From assembly GCA_023254245.1 (NCBI GenBank), contig JALQYE010000021.1:1-35796 (forward strand): a stretch of 35,796 bases of DNA. Direction: 5' to 3'. Positions 26,821 through 35,796 of the stretch are shown here, piece by piece (position 1 is the stretch's first letter; the number at the start of each line of letters is the position of its first letter). Below the pieces are notes generated by a model, which saw only the letters and a program-made list of their open reading frames with translations, did not search any database and was not told the origin of the DNA. Source of the DNA: Emticicia sp. GTDB lineage: Bacteria > Bacteroidota > Bacteroidia > Cytophagales > Spirosomataceae. The position numbers were made by a program, and so were the translations under genes.

Positions 26821-29255
26821 GAAAAGCCCACTTTTTATATACTCAAATTGATTTTTTTTCTTTTTTCAGAAAGAAAGTAAGAGGCTATATCATTTACTTT
26901 ATTTCTTGTCTCTTGGGTTTCTTCGTGCTTAGTTCTTGCTCCGTAAACAAATACATTCAATCAGGCGAAAGCCTTTATACAGGTGCAAAAATAAAGACCA
27001 ATATTGATTCGAGTTTAAATAAAAGCCAAAAGAAGGTTCTCGAAGAGCAACTAAACACCATTATTCGTCCAGTGCCGAATAGTACCATTTTGGGCTTTCC
27101 GTATAAAGTTTGGTTTTATTATGTAGCAGGAAAACCTAAAAACGAAAAAAGCCCACGAGCTTGGTTCAGAAAGCGTTTTGGTGAAGTACCCGTTTTGGCA
27201 AGCAAAAGAGCCGTAACTATCAATACCGAAATCATCAGTAACTATCTAAATAACGAGGGATATTTTCGCTCAACTGCTACGGGCGAATTAGTTGTGAAAG
27301 GCAAAAAAGCTGAAGCTATCTACGTAGCCAATGTAAAACCTCGGTACTCGATTGGTAAAGTAGAATTTATTAAGAAAGATAGCTCAGTTTTCAGTAAAAG
27401 TCTCATTCAAACCAAAGAGAATTCGCTACTAAAAGTAGGCGAGCCATACAGATTTGATAATATCAAACTCGAGCGTGACCGCATTGATAAAGCTCTAAAA
27501 CTAAATGGCTACTATTACTTTCGACCTGATTTTCTTATTATTAAAGCAGATTCCAATCAAAACACTCGTCAAGTAAATTTATATCTGGAGCTTAAACCTA
27601 ATATTACTCAGACCTCGCTCAAACAATATACCATCAAAGATGTTTTAGTTTATATTGATACGCCCGATAGCACGACTAACACGGGTATTCAAGTTAGGTA
27701 TGGTCTTAGAGTTTTTGACCCAAAACGAGCATACACTAACAAAGTATTTAACGATGCCATCGGTTTTCGTAGCGGACGCCTCTATAATAGCCAAACCCAC
27801 GATGCTTCACTTTCAAGATTAATCAACTTGCGGAATTTTAAGTTTGTAAAAAATCGCTTTGAGATGGTGAATCGCTCTGATTCGGCACTCATTAATGTAG
27901 TTTACGACCTTACTTCGCTCAAAAATAAATCATTGCAAGCAGAAGCCAATTTCCTGACTCGTTCTAATAACCTTGCGGGTACTCAACTGGGGGTTAACTG
28001 GCTCAATAGAAATATCTTTAAAGGAGCAGAAATCTTGAAAATTGGAATTAATACTGGTTTCGATTTCCAACTTACCAATAAAAAGCTCAATAATACACTC
28101 AATAGCTATTATCGTTTGGCCGCCGATGCCGATTTGACTTTTCCGAGATTCCTACTCCCATTTTATAGCGTTCGAGCAGGCAGGAATCAAGCTTTACCCA
28201 AAACCAATATCAATTTAGGATATGTTCGTTTGGTTCAAAAAGGTGTCGGTATCAACCCAGATAGTAGCACTTACCGTTATAATCAATACACAATTACCTC
28301 ACTCAGAAGCTCATTGAGTTATAGTTTACGAAAAAATGCTGCCGTAGAGCATAATTTTACGCCACTTTCCATCAATCTGATAAAACCACAAAATATCAGT
28401 GAAGAGTTTACGGATAAAATTTTCAGAAGTGCAGGAGCTGGAAATGTACAAGATTTACTGCGTTATGACCAGATTTTAATCACACGTCTGATTTTAGGTG
28501 GACAATACAACATCGTTTATACACCCGTACAAAGCCCTTTAAGTAAACATTATTTTTACCTCAATGCGGGGGTTGATATTGCAGGAAATCTGGCAGGACT
28601 TTTTGTAAAAAAACAAACTGATGATTCTAAACGTATTGCTAATACTGTTTTTGAGCAATATGCTCGTTTTGATGTCGAAACTCGTTACTATTTAGACTTA
28701 ACTCCTAATATCCGACTGGCAAACAGGGTAATACTGGGCTATGGTTTACCTTATGGAAACTCCAAAAGTTTACCAAACCAAGTAAAACAATACTTTGTGG
28801 GTGGAAGTAATAGTATCCGAGCATTTAGGGCGAGGTCTATTGGCCCTGGCAACTACAATATTTTAGGTGATAGCACGGCTATTTTTACAACGGCTTATGG
28901 CGATGTAAAACTCGAATTAAACTCAGAGCTACGCATAAAGGTCAGTCAGTTAATAAACTTAGCTACCTTTATTGATTCAGGAAATATTTGGTTGGCAAAA
29001 TACAATGATTCTTCGGGGTATCCAGAAAGTAGTGTTTTTGGCAAAAATTTTTACAAGCAACTGGCCGTTGGTGGTGGTTTGGGTTTACGTCTTGACTTCA
29101 CGTATGTCAAACTTCGTCTTGATTTGGCTACGCCATTTTGCAAACCGTGGCTACCCGAAGGTGAGCGTTGGGTGATTCAAGACATCAAACCATTTGATAA
29201 AGCATGGCGAAAACAAAACCTGATTCTAAATATTGCAGTCGATTATCCATTCTGA
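26817..29255 (+). CDS. BamA/TamA-family outer-membrane protein, lipoprotein variant (TamL-like)
   Basis: 812 aa; lipobox-like LSSCSVNKYI, POTRA-like N-terminus, barrel VGGSNSIRAFRARSIGPGNY; ATGA overlap with tamB. Confidence 0.92.
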   Translation: MRKAHFLYTQIDFFSFFRKKVRGYIIYFISCLLGFFVLSSCSVNKYIQSGESLYTGAKIKTNIDSSLNKSQKKVLEEQLNTIIRPVPNSTILGFPYKVWFYYVAGKPKNEKSPRAWFRKRFGEVPVLASKRAVTINTEIISNYLNNEGYFRSTATGELVVKGKKAEAIYVANVKPRYSIGKVEFIKKDSSVFSKSLIQTKENSLLKVGEPYRFDNIKLERDRIDKALKLNGYYYFRPDFLIIKADSNQNTRQVNLYLELKPNITQTSLKQYTIKDVLVYIDTPDSTTNTGIQVRYGLRVFDPKRAYTNKVFNDAIGFRSGRLYNSQTHDASLSRLINLRNFKFVKNRFEMVNRSDSALINVVYDLTSLKNKSLQAEANFLTRSNNLAGTQLGVNWLNRNIFKGAEILKIGINTGFDFQLTNKKLNNTLNSYYRLAADADLTFPRFLLPFYSVRAGRNQALPKTNINLGYVRLVQKGVGINPDSSTYRYNQYTITSLRSSLSYSLRKNAAVEHNFTPLSINLIKPQNISEEFTDKIFRSAGAGNVQDLLRYDQILITRLILGGQYNIVYTPVQSPLSKHYFYLNAGVDIAGNLAGLFVKKQTDDSKRIANTVFEQYARFDVETRYYLDLTPNIRLANRVILGYGLPYGNSKSLPNQVKQYFVGGSNSIRAFRARSIGPGNYNILGDSTAIFTTAYGDVKLELNSELRIKVSQLINLATFIDSGNIWLAKYNDSSGYPESSVFGKNFYKQLAVGGGLGLRLDFTYVKLRLDLATPFCKPWLPEGERWVIQDIKPFDKAWRKQNLILNIAVDYPF

Positions 29256-29276
29256 GTTGTTGTTTATAAACACAAA

Positions 29277-29309
29277 AAGGAAGGCTTCGCTTATAGCGAA
29301 GCCTTCCTT
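29277..29309. terminator. Bidirectional terminator between convergent tamL and rpoZ
   Basis: AAGGAAGGCTTCGCT-TAT-AGCGAAGCCTTCCTT, 15-bp perfect stem. Confidence 0.88.
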
Positions 29310-29334
29310 GAATAATTCTTTCTATAAAGAATTT

Positions 29335-29667
29335 TTACTCAGCGTCTTTCCAACGATATTCTACTTTATCTTCAATAAACTCTTCCAATGCTACCGAAGT
29401 TGGTTTTGGTTGACGCTCATAGAAACGTGAAATTTCAATTTGCTCACGGTTCTCAAAAATCTCTTCTAAGTTATCAATATTTGAAGCAAACTCACCCAAT
29501 TTTTGAGTCAATTCTTCCTTAGTTTTAATAGCAACTTGTCTGGCACGTTGCGATGCAATATAAACCGACTCATAGACATTACCAGTTTTAGCGGCTAATT
29601 TATCTACGTCTCTTGCAATGATTGAAGGATTTACTGCCATATTTTTAATTTTGCTCCCTACTTTCAA
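29335..29667 (-). CDS. rpoZ: DNA-directed RNA polymerase omega subunit (RpoZ/Rpb6-like)
   Basis: 110 aa; PSIIARDVDKLAAKTGNVYESVYIASQRARQVAIKTKEEL; next to bamD. Confidence 0.85.
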   Translation of the reverse strand: MKVGSKIKNMAVNPSIIARDVDKLAAKTGNVYESVYIASQRARQVAIKTKEELTQKLGEFASNIDNLEEIFENREQIEISRFYERQPKPTSVALEEFIEDKVEYRWKDAE

Positions 29668-29724
29668 AGGAACTTTATTTTAAATTTACTTATATCTATT
29701 TATAACTATTACTAAACAATTCTA

Positions 29725-30657
29725 TCAAGGATTACTTTTGCCTGCTTTATCATCTTTTTTAGTTGCGGCATCTTCTCTCTCTTTGGCAACTCTTGCAGCC
29801 TCTTTAGCCTTCAATTCTTTTACTTCCTGTTCGTACTTAACGGCTTTTTCTAAACCTTTAGTGGAACCATCATATACCTTTTCAGCTTGCTTGATATATT
29901 TGCTTTTAGGAAATTTATCAATAAAATCTTCATAAAACTTTAAAGCATCTGTGTAGCGTTCCTTTTGTTTATTTTCAAAACTAACCGAAGCTAAATCATA
30001 TTGTGACTGCACTTTCAAGAACGATAACTCTTCGATATACTCAGAATCTGGAAAATCTTTTTGGAAATTATCAATCGCCACTACGGCCGCCTTATAATTA
30101 GCAATCGTCACACCACTGGTTTTATAATAAAGTTTAGCCTTTTCGTAAGCTTTTTCTTCCAAACGGTGTCTTAGTTCTTTCAAGTTTTGATTACAACTTT
30201 CGGCATACTTACTTTCGGGAAACGAATTAATGAAAGTTTGCAAAGCTTCAATAGCTGTAAGCGTACTTGATTGGTCGAGGTTAAAGTTTGGAGAGTCTTT
30301 GTACATCGAGTTGGCGTACATATAAAATGCTTCTTCGGCCATTGGACTATTGGCGTAAGTGGCATAAAAACTCTTAAACAAATAAGCACTCATACTATAT
30401 TGTTTTTGCTGATACTGTGCATAAGCATTATAAAACTGTGCGTTTTCGGCGAGCGAGTCACCTTTCAACAACGGAATGATTTCTTCAAAAAGTATGCCTG
30501 CTTTGTAGTAGTCACCTTTCTTGTAATAATCATTTGCAGCTTTATATTTCTCATCGGTAGTACCTTTCTTCTGAAGCTTCATAAACTTACTTGAACAAGC
30601 TGAAAGCATCAAAATACTAACAAATAACAGGGCGATATGTGGTCTTTTTAAAAACAT
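29725..30657 (-). CDS. bamD: Outer membrane protein assembly factor BamD (lipoprotein)
   Basis: 310 aa; lipobox LMLSACSSKF; TPR-like KYKAANDYYKKGDYYKAGILFEEIIPLLKG...FYATYANSPMAEEAFYMYANS. Confidence 0.93.
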   Translation of the reverse strand: MFLKRPHIALLFVSILMLSACSSKFMKLQKKGTTDEKYKAANDYYKKGDYYKAGILFEEIIPLLKGDSLAENAQFYNAYAQYQQKQYSMSAYLFKSFYATYANSPMAEEAFYMYANSMYKDSPNFNLDQSSTLTAIEALQTFINSFPESKYAESCNQNLKELRHRLEEKAYEKAKLYYKTSGVTIANYKAAVVAIDNFQKDFPDSEYIEELSFLKVQSQYDLASVSFENKQKERYTDALKFYEDFIDKFPKSKYIKQAEKVYDGSTKGLEKAVKYEQEVKELKAKEAARVAKEREDAATKKDDKAGKSNP

Positions 30658-30662
30658 GGGTG

Positions 30663-30670
30663 CAAAGATA
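30663..30670 (-). promoter_or_regulatory. -7 box (TATCTTTG) 5 nt before the bamD ATG
   Basis: Minus strand TATCTTTG-CACCC-ATG; exact TAnnTTTG match. Confidence 0.5.
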
Positions 30671-30793
30671 ATAAAAATGCTACGTTTTTGTAACGAATTT
30701 TACAGCTTAATTATTTCTAATAAGTAAAATATAAGTGGTTTATGGTCTGAAACAGCTCAAATCTAAGATATTTGAAATAAGCGAGTTAAAGAA

Positions 30794-31573
30794 TTAGACT
30801 TGCTCAACCAATACTTTCATATCATTGAGGTAAATATTACCAAATTGTGTGGCAAAAGCTACGTCGCTGGCGTCACGTCCGTAGGCCAAAACCACCCTAT
30901 TTCCTTTGGGCTTAGCTTGTGTGGCATCGAATGTAAACCATTGGCTTTCAAGATATACTTCAAACCATGCGTGTAAGTCCATGGGGGTGAGTTCATATAA
31001 GTACCCCACTACCATGCGGGCAGGAATATTAATTGCTCGACAAAGTGCAATGCAGAGATGAGAAAAATCTCGGCAAACACCAATTCGACTTAAATTAATA
31101 TCGCAGGCAGATGATGAAGATGAACTATAACCATATTCGTAAATTATATTCGTTTGTACCCATTGGCATATTGCATCAACTTTTTCATAGCCTGTTCGAT
31201 AAGCTTGTGTAATTTCGTCGGCCATGTACAAAAATCTATCTGACTCACAATACCTACTTGGTAATAAATAAATTAAGGTGTAATCGGGGAGCTGTTCAAC
31301 CGAAACAGCTTGGGCAGCAAAGTTAACATCAATCGTTTCAGAAGTTTCGACGAGTGCCGAGGCTTGAATTTTAAAATTACCTATCGGACTCAGTAATCTT
31401 TGGCAAAGGTTCCCATAAATATCTTGATATTCATTAAAGTTGGTGAATGGAGAAAGTAAAAATCGTTCATCTAAAATCTGTTGTGCAGCCCCACTTTGCG
31501 GGCGAAGCATCATAACTAAAGGAACATTTTCAGGACAATCGTAATCAAGCTGACAAGATACTCTTAATTTCAT
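30794..31573 (-). CDS. Transglutaminase-like cysteine protease family protein
   Basis: 259 aa; SRIGVCRDFSHLCIALCRAINIPARMVVGYLYEL and DLHAWFEVYLESQWFTFDAT (Cys-His-Asp triad pattern). Confidence 0.93.
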   Translation of the reverse strand: MKLRVSCQLDYDCPENVPLVMMLRPQSGAAQQILDERFLLSPFTNFNEYQDIYGNLCQRLLSPIGNFKIQASALVETSETIDVNFAAQAVSVEQLPDYTLIYLLPSRYCESDRFLYMADEITQAYRTGYEKVDAICQWVQTNIIYEYGYSSSSSSACDINLSRIGVCRDFSHLCIALCRAINIPARMVVGYLYELTPMDLHAWFEVYLESQWFTFDATQAKPKGNRVVLAYGRDASDVAFATQFGNIYLNDMKVLVEQV

Positions 31574-31983
31574 TTAGACTATTTTTGATAAAGATAGTGT
31601 AATTCTTCAGAAGAAGAAATCCTTTTATAAAATACATTGAAAATATACGTTTCTATAGTTTTATGTCTATCCACTCAAACATACTCAATTCATTTTTTTA
31701 AAATTAAATACGAAAACAAATCTTTCATTCGTTATAGACGTGAGAATAATGGTAAATTACTTTATTCTGTTCGTTCTGATAAAATATTAGATTCTTTCGA
31801 TAAGGAATTTCTGTCAATGTTTTTTGATGCCGTTTTATGATTTTTTAATTGGAAAAATCATCATTTTACTTTAGCTTTATGTTCTAAATAAGTTGAACTG
31901 CGAAGAACTATAACTTTTTCAATATTAGTTTATATTTTTCCGTGAATTCATGCTTATTACTTTTAACTTTCCTAATAACCAAA

Positions 31984-33897
31984 ATGTTAATTTTTAAAAG
32001 CGTAGCTTTTATTGTACCCCTCTGCATAAAAATCAAAAAAAACTTCCCTTTAATTATTCTAACGGTCATTTCTTTTAATTGTTTTTCTCAAAATCAATGG
32101 ACTTGGATGTCAGGATATTTGGTAAGTGATGCAGTATGGAATTCGCCCCGCCCTTTGCCCTCGCCATTAAGTGTGCGAGGCACTCCTTGGATTTTAGGAA
32201 GTACCGTAAAGCCGTCTGTCAGAGAACACTCCGCTGGAGGTATAGCTAACAATAATGAAATTTATGTATATGGAGGTGCTTCTTTAGAATCAGAGTACTC
32301 TTCTGACTTTTGGGTCTATGATATTTCTCAACAGAAATGGGCTTTTATTTCAGATTTAGGAGCTACGGCCATTACTGACTCCATTACCAAAGAAAGTACA
32401 ATAGCAAATCCAGGTGGAAGAAATAGGGCAGCCTCTACCGTTGATAAAGATGGCAATATTTGGATGTTTGGCGGCCTCTATTATGATAAGTTTATTTCTA
32501 CAACCTACGCGAGGTCAGATTTATGGAAATATAACCCAAAAACAAAAAAGTTTGCCTACTTTGGTGAATTTGATGGCTCACAGTCAAAGCCAGTTGCCCG
32601 ATACAGAGCCAGAGCTTGGTTTGATGATAACAATAATATGTGGATGTATGGCGGTGCAGTAGATTACTCTAATGGTTCGCAATCTTTCAATGATTTATGG
32701 ATGTTTAACACCACCACCAAAAGTTGGACTTTTATCAGTGGAGACAAAAATCAATCTTATTGTAAAGATTGTCCAAATGGCTTGTATCCTGCAACTCTTG
32801 GAACTGGTGGAACGCAGTATTTTCCTCGTGCAAGGTCTGATTATGGCTACTGGCAAGATAATTCAGGCAATATTTGGATTTATGGTGGTTACGCAGAATC
32901 GCATGGTTCAGATGAATACGGCGACCTCTGGAAGTTTAATCCTACAACTAAATTCTGGACGCTTATTTCGGGGAATAGTACCTTAAACCCTCCCAAAACG
33001 GCTACCAATCCTGGTTCAAGAAATGCTCCTTATTGTTGGGTCGGAAATGACAACAAACTTTACATGACTGGTGGACAAAGGCAATACTGGTATTTTTTGA
33101 GAGATACTTGGCGAGTAAACCCTACAAACGGTAGTTGGGAAGCTGTAAAAACAGATACCTTAACCAATGAAGTTCCTATTTCAGCAGGTTTGAAGATTGA
33201 AAACTCTACTAATATGCCAGGGTCTTCGGTCAATACGCTCAATCACCTGACTACTGGCTCTCATACCTATATGTTTAGTGGATATGGCATGGGGTCTAAT
33301 AACCTTTTGGGCTTTACAGGAGCCATGTGGAGATATTCTTTAGATGGCTACAATTCCAATTTGTTGCCAGTTGCCAATTCAGATTCACTTGTTTTGCCTT
33401 ACCGAGATTCTATTGCTTGTAATATAAAAGCCAATGATTTACCCAGAGTTGCATTTAAAAACTCAACTTTTGATATTGATATAAACCTTGCAGGAATCCA
33501 AAAGAGTCTTACCACAACCAATGGAACTTTTACGGTTGATAGTACAGGGATTGTTTGGTTTAAGCCAACAGCTAATTTTACGGGTACAGCTCTATTAAAT
33601 TATACCTACCAAAATTCAGCCAAGTATGTTTCGAATACAGCACAGCTTAAATTGATAGTATATAAATGTGCAACGACCCAATTAACTCTTTCATCGCCTT
33701 CGAATGATATTACTAATGGGGTCTATCAATACAGCAATAATGAATCCGCCAAATTAACTAATAAAATAAATCCAACGGGTAGCAATAAAGTTACGGTACA
33801 AGTCAATGCTGCTACTGCGGTTGTTCTACTTCCTGGAGTTATAATTACCCCAAATAATGGTTCAACATTTGAAGCCAAAATAGCTGGCTGCAATTAA
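31984..33897 (+). CDS. Secreted Kelch-repeat protein with C-terminal 3-coathanger-stack-like domain (track start 31942)
   Basis: Repeats GGRNRAASTVDKDGNIWMFGG, RARAWFDDNNNMWMYGG, RSDYGYWQDNSGNIWIYGG; C-terminus NKVTVQVNAATAVVLLPGVIITPNNGSTFEAKIAGC. Confidence 0.85.
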   Translation: MLIFKSVAFIVPLCIKIKKNFPLIILTVISFNCFSQNQWTWMSGYLVSDAVWNSPRPLPSPLSVRGTPWILGSTVKPSVREHSAGGIANNNEIYVYGGASLESEYSSDFWVYDISQQKWAFISDLGATAITDSITKESTIANPGGRNRAASTVDKDGNIWMFGGLYYDKFISTTYARSDLWKYNPKTKKFAYFGEFDGSQSKPVARYRARAWFDDNNNMWMYGGAVDYSNGSQSFNDLWMFNTTTKSWTFISGDKNQSYCKDCPNGLYPATLGTGGTQYFPRARSDYGYWQDNSGNIWIYGGYAESHGSDEYGDLWKFNPTTKFWTLISGNSTLNPPKTATNPGSRNAPYCWVGNDNKLYMTGGQRQYWYFLRDTWRVNPTNGSWEAVKTDTLTNEVPISAGLKIENSTNMPGSSVNTLNHLTTGSHTYMFSGYGMGSNNLLGFTGAMWRYSLDGYNSNLLPVANSDSLVLPYRDSIACNIKANDLPRVAFKNSTFDIDINLAGIQKSLTTTNGTFTVDSTGIVWFKPTANFTGTALLNYTYQNSAKYVSNTAQLKLIVYKCATTQLTLSSPSNDITNGVYQYSNNESAKLTNKINPTGSNKVTVQVNAATAVVLLPGVIITPNNGSTFEAKIAGCN

Positions 33898-33908
33898 AAC
33901 ATAAAAAA

Positions 33909-34727
33909 ATGAAAAAATATTTTTACTCTTGTTTAATCGCTGGTGTATTTGTAGTAGCTTGTAGCTCTCGCACCATCGAAATCGACCCTAATATTATTCT
34001 TATTCAAGATAGCAATTTTGAAAAAGCTTTAATTGCAGCAAAAATTGATTCTGATAGCACAATCAATGGTCAAATCAAAAGGACCGATGCAGAAGATGTC
34101 AAGGTTTTGAGCATTCCGAACTTGCAAATAAAATCATTGAGTGGTATTGAAGGCTTTAAGTCTCTTACCTACTTAGATTGTTCGTTAAATCAATTGACTA
34201 CTCTCGATGTAAGTCAAAATACTCTTTTGGAGTCATTCGATTGTTCGTCAAACCTTCTTACTAATATTGATTTGACTAAAAACCCCAATTTGGCGGCGTT
34301 TAATTGTATTAATAATCAACTAAAAGATTTATCCATTCCAAGCAAGCAATTATACGCTCTCAATGCCGCTAATAACTTACTCGTTACGATATCGGTCGAT
34401 GCAGCTACAAGGCTTGGATTGCTTTATTTATCGAATAATCAACTCAAAACCCTTAACTTAATCAATAATCTGGCTCTTGCCGAGTTGAAATGTAATAGTA
34501 ACAAACTCACGATAATTGATTTGAGCAAAAACACTAAATTACGTTATTTAGATGTATCGAACAATACACTCTCAACACTTGATTTATGCAATAATACCGA
34601 AATTTCCAGACTCATTTGTTCGTCAAATAATATTGCTAAAATTACGATTCCTAAAAAGATTCAACCACTTTTTGTGAATAATACGGCGTTGATTGATAGT
34701 AAAACTTCTTATTCAACTTGTGATTAG
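33909..34727 (+). CDS. Leucine-rich-repeat lipoprotein
   Basis: 272 aa; lipobox-like VVACSSR; repeats LTYLDCSLNQLTTLDVSQNT, LESFDCSSNLLTNIDLTKNP, LAELKCNSNKLTIIDLSKNT. Confidence 0.9.
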   Translation: MKKYFYSCLIAGVFVVACSSRTIEIDPNIILIQDSNFEKALIAAKIDSDSTINGQIKRTDAEDVKVLSIPNLQIKSLSGIEGFKSLTYLDCSLNQLTTLDVSQNTLLESFDCSSNLLTNIDLTKNPNLAAFNCINNQLKDLSIPSKQLYALNAANNLLVTISVDAATRLGLLYLSNNQLKTLNLINNLALAELKCNSNKLTIIDLSKNTKLRYLDVSNNTLSTLDLCNNTEISRLICSSNNIAKITIPKKIQPLFVNNTALIDSKTSYSTCD

Positions 34728-34863
34728 AAATGATTGCCATAACATATTAAAATAGCATTAGAATTGCGTATTTTTTTATAAAACTATCGTTAAATTATTG
34801 TTAAATACTTGAATTTTACGCCTTTTTTGACTTATTTCGCAGAACACATTTTGTTGTCGAGCG

Positions 34864-35796
34864 ATGGAAGAAAGCATAAAAAATATACCCAATGATAAAG
34901 GCTCGAAAAGTAGCCTTTTTTCTTTTTTAAACGGATTAGTACCAAGCAATAAAACCAGCGAATCAAAAGGTATTGCCGAAGACTCAAAAATAAATCGTTA
35001 TGCTGATAGTATTGAGCAGTCGAATTATCTGAGTCGTGATTTAAGTTGGCTGAAATTCAACGAGCGTGTACTTGACCAAACTCGTGAAAAAGACCTTAAT
35101 TTATTTGAGCGTTTGAAGTTTCTGGCCATTACAGCTTCTAATCTTGATGAGTTCTTCACGGTTCGTCTGGGTAGCCTTTACAATTATCTTGACTTCAACA
35201 AAGAACGCATCGACTATTCGGGTTTGCGTGAAATTCCTTTCCGAAAAGCACTTATGCTCTCGGTTAAGCAATTTTGTCAAGAACAAGATAGAATTTTTAA
35301 AGAAGAACTCACTCCACTATTTTCTGATTATAAATTTAAAATCGTTAAAATAAACGAGTTATCCCCTGCTGAATTAGAAGAAACCATTGCGTACTTCGAT
35401 AATACGGTTTATCCGATGCTTACGCCAATGCTTTTCGACCACACGCATGCTTTCCCTGTCTTGATTGCGAAAACATTGATTTTTGGAGTTGTAACTGATG
35501 CCAATCGTTCAACACTTTTTCCTGATGATAGCGAAAACAAAAAACTTTCGTTTGTACAGATTCCTGGAAACCTCCCACGATTCTTTACGATTGAGCGTGG
35601 AGAAGACATCTTGTTTTTACCAATTGAAGAAATCGTTCGTCACGAAATAAAGAAACTTTACCGCAATATTGAAATTCAATCGGTAAATCTATTCCGTATT
35701 GTAAGAAATGGCGATTTTACGCTCGAGGAATCGGATGATATTGAAGCTGACTTCGTGGACGAAATTAAGCAAAAAATTAAAAGTCGTCGATTGGGC
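34864..35796 (+). CDS. ppk1: Polyphosphate kinase 1, N-terminal part (runs off the window edge)
   Basis: Open frame from ATG 34864 to the edge; YLSRDLSWLKFNERVLDQTREKDLNLFERLKFLAITASNLDEFFTVRLG. Confidence 0.95.
   Translation, partial: MEESIKNIPNDKGSKSSLFSFLNGLVPSNKTSESKGIAEDSKINRYADSIEQSNYLSRDLSWLKFNERVLDQTREKDLNLFERLKFLAITASNLDEFFTVRLGSLYNYLDFNKERIDYSGLREIPFRKALMLSVKQFCQEQDRIFKEELTPLFSDYKFKIVKINELSPAELEETIAYFDNTVYPMLTPMLFDHTHAFPVLIAKTLIFGVVTDANRSTLFPDDSENKKLSFVQIPGNLPRFFTIERGEDILFLPIEEIVRHEIKKLYRNIEIQSVNLFRIVRNGDFTLEESDDIEADFVDEIKQKIKSRRLG

Noticed and set aside
30271-30594. 107-aa plus ORF antisense to bamD
   Set aside because: Shadow ORF within a clear bamD coding region.
31637-31840. 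67-aa ORF in the transglutaminase-Kelch intergenic region
   Set aside because: No family recognised, no clear promoter or RBS; could be a degraded gene fragment but unsupported.
1-35796. CRISPR arrays, tRNA/rRNA genes, prophage, IS transposase genes
   Set aside because: No regularly spaced repeats, tRNA-like cloverleaf or transposase/integrase proteins were seen on reading; only the REP-like repeats hint at mobile activity.

Overview
Chromosomal window from an AT-rich Bacteroidota genome, probably Cytophagales: promoters carry TAnnTTTG -7 boxes and the gene content includes DUF4835/PorD, TamL-type and 3-coathanger proteins. Most genes are housekeeping or envelope genes: pyrG, yidC, coaBC, rpoZ, bamD, a tamB/tamA(L) pair and the 5' part of ppk1. 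Accessory genes include an MpaB/DUF2236 oxygenase-like protein, a membrane-anchored PspA/ESCRT-III-like coiled-coil protein with a coiled-coil partner, a planctomycete-type cytochrome (DUF1549/DUF1553) protein, two tandem Crp/Fnr regulators with VOC and membrane-protein genes, a transglutaminase, and Kelch and LRR surface proteins. No rRNA, tRNA, CRISPR array, prophage or transposase gene was recognised. Strongest leads: (1) a local Crp/Fnr circuit in which two perfect TTGAT-N4-ATCAA dyads sit at identical spacing from TACTTTT boxes, next to a regulator with an FNR-like E-T-L-S-R recognition helix but no Fe-S cysteine cluster; (2) a REP/BIME-like pair of GTAG hairpins with compensatory substitutions; (3) inverted repeats that embed or abut start codons in the same regulator cluster, one with mutually exclusive pairings; (4) an uncharacterised two-gene PspA/ESCRT-III-like membrane module; (5) tamB-tamL lying in opposite orientation inside a bamD-rpoZ-coaBC-porD gene order. 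All family calls come from reading the translations; no database search was run.
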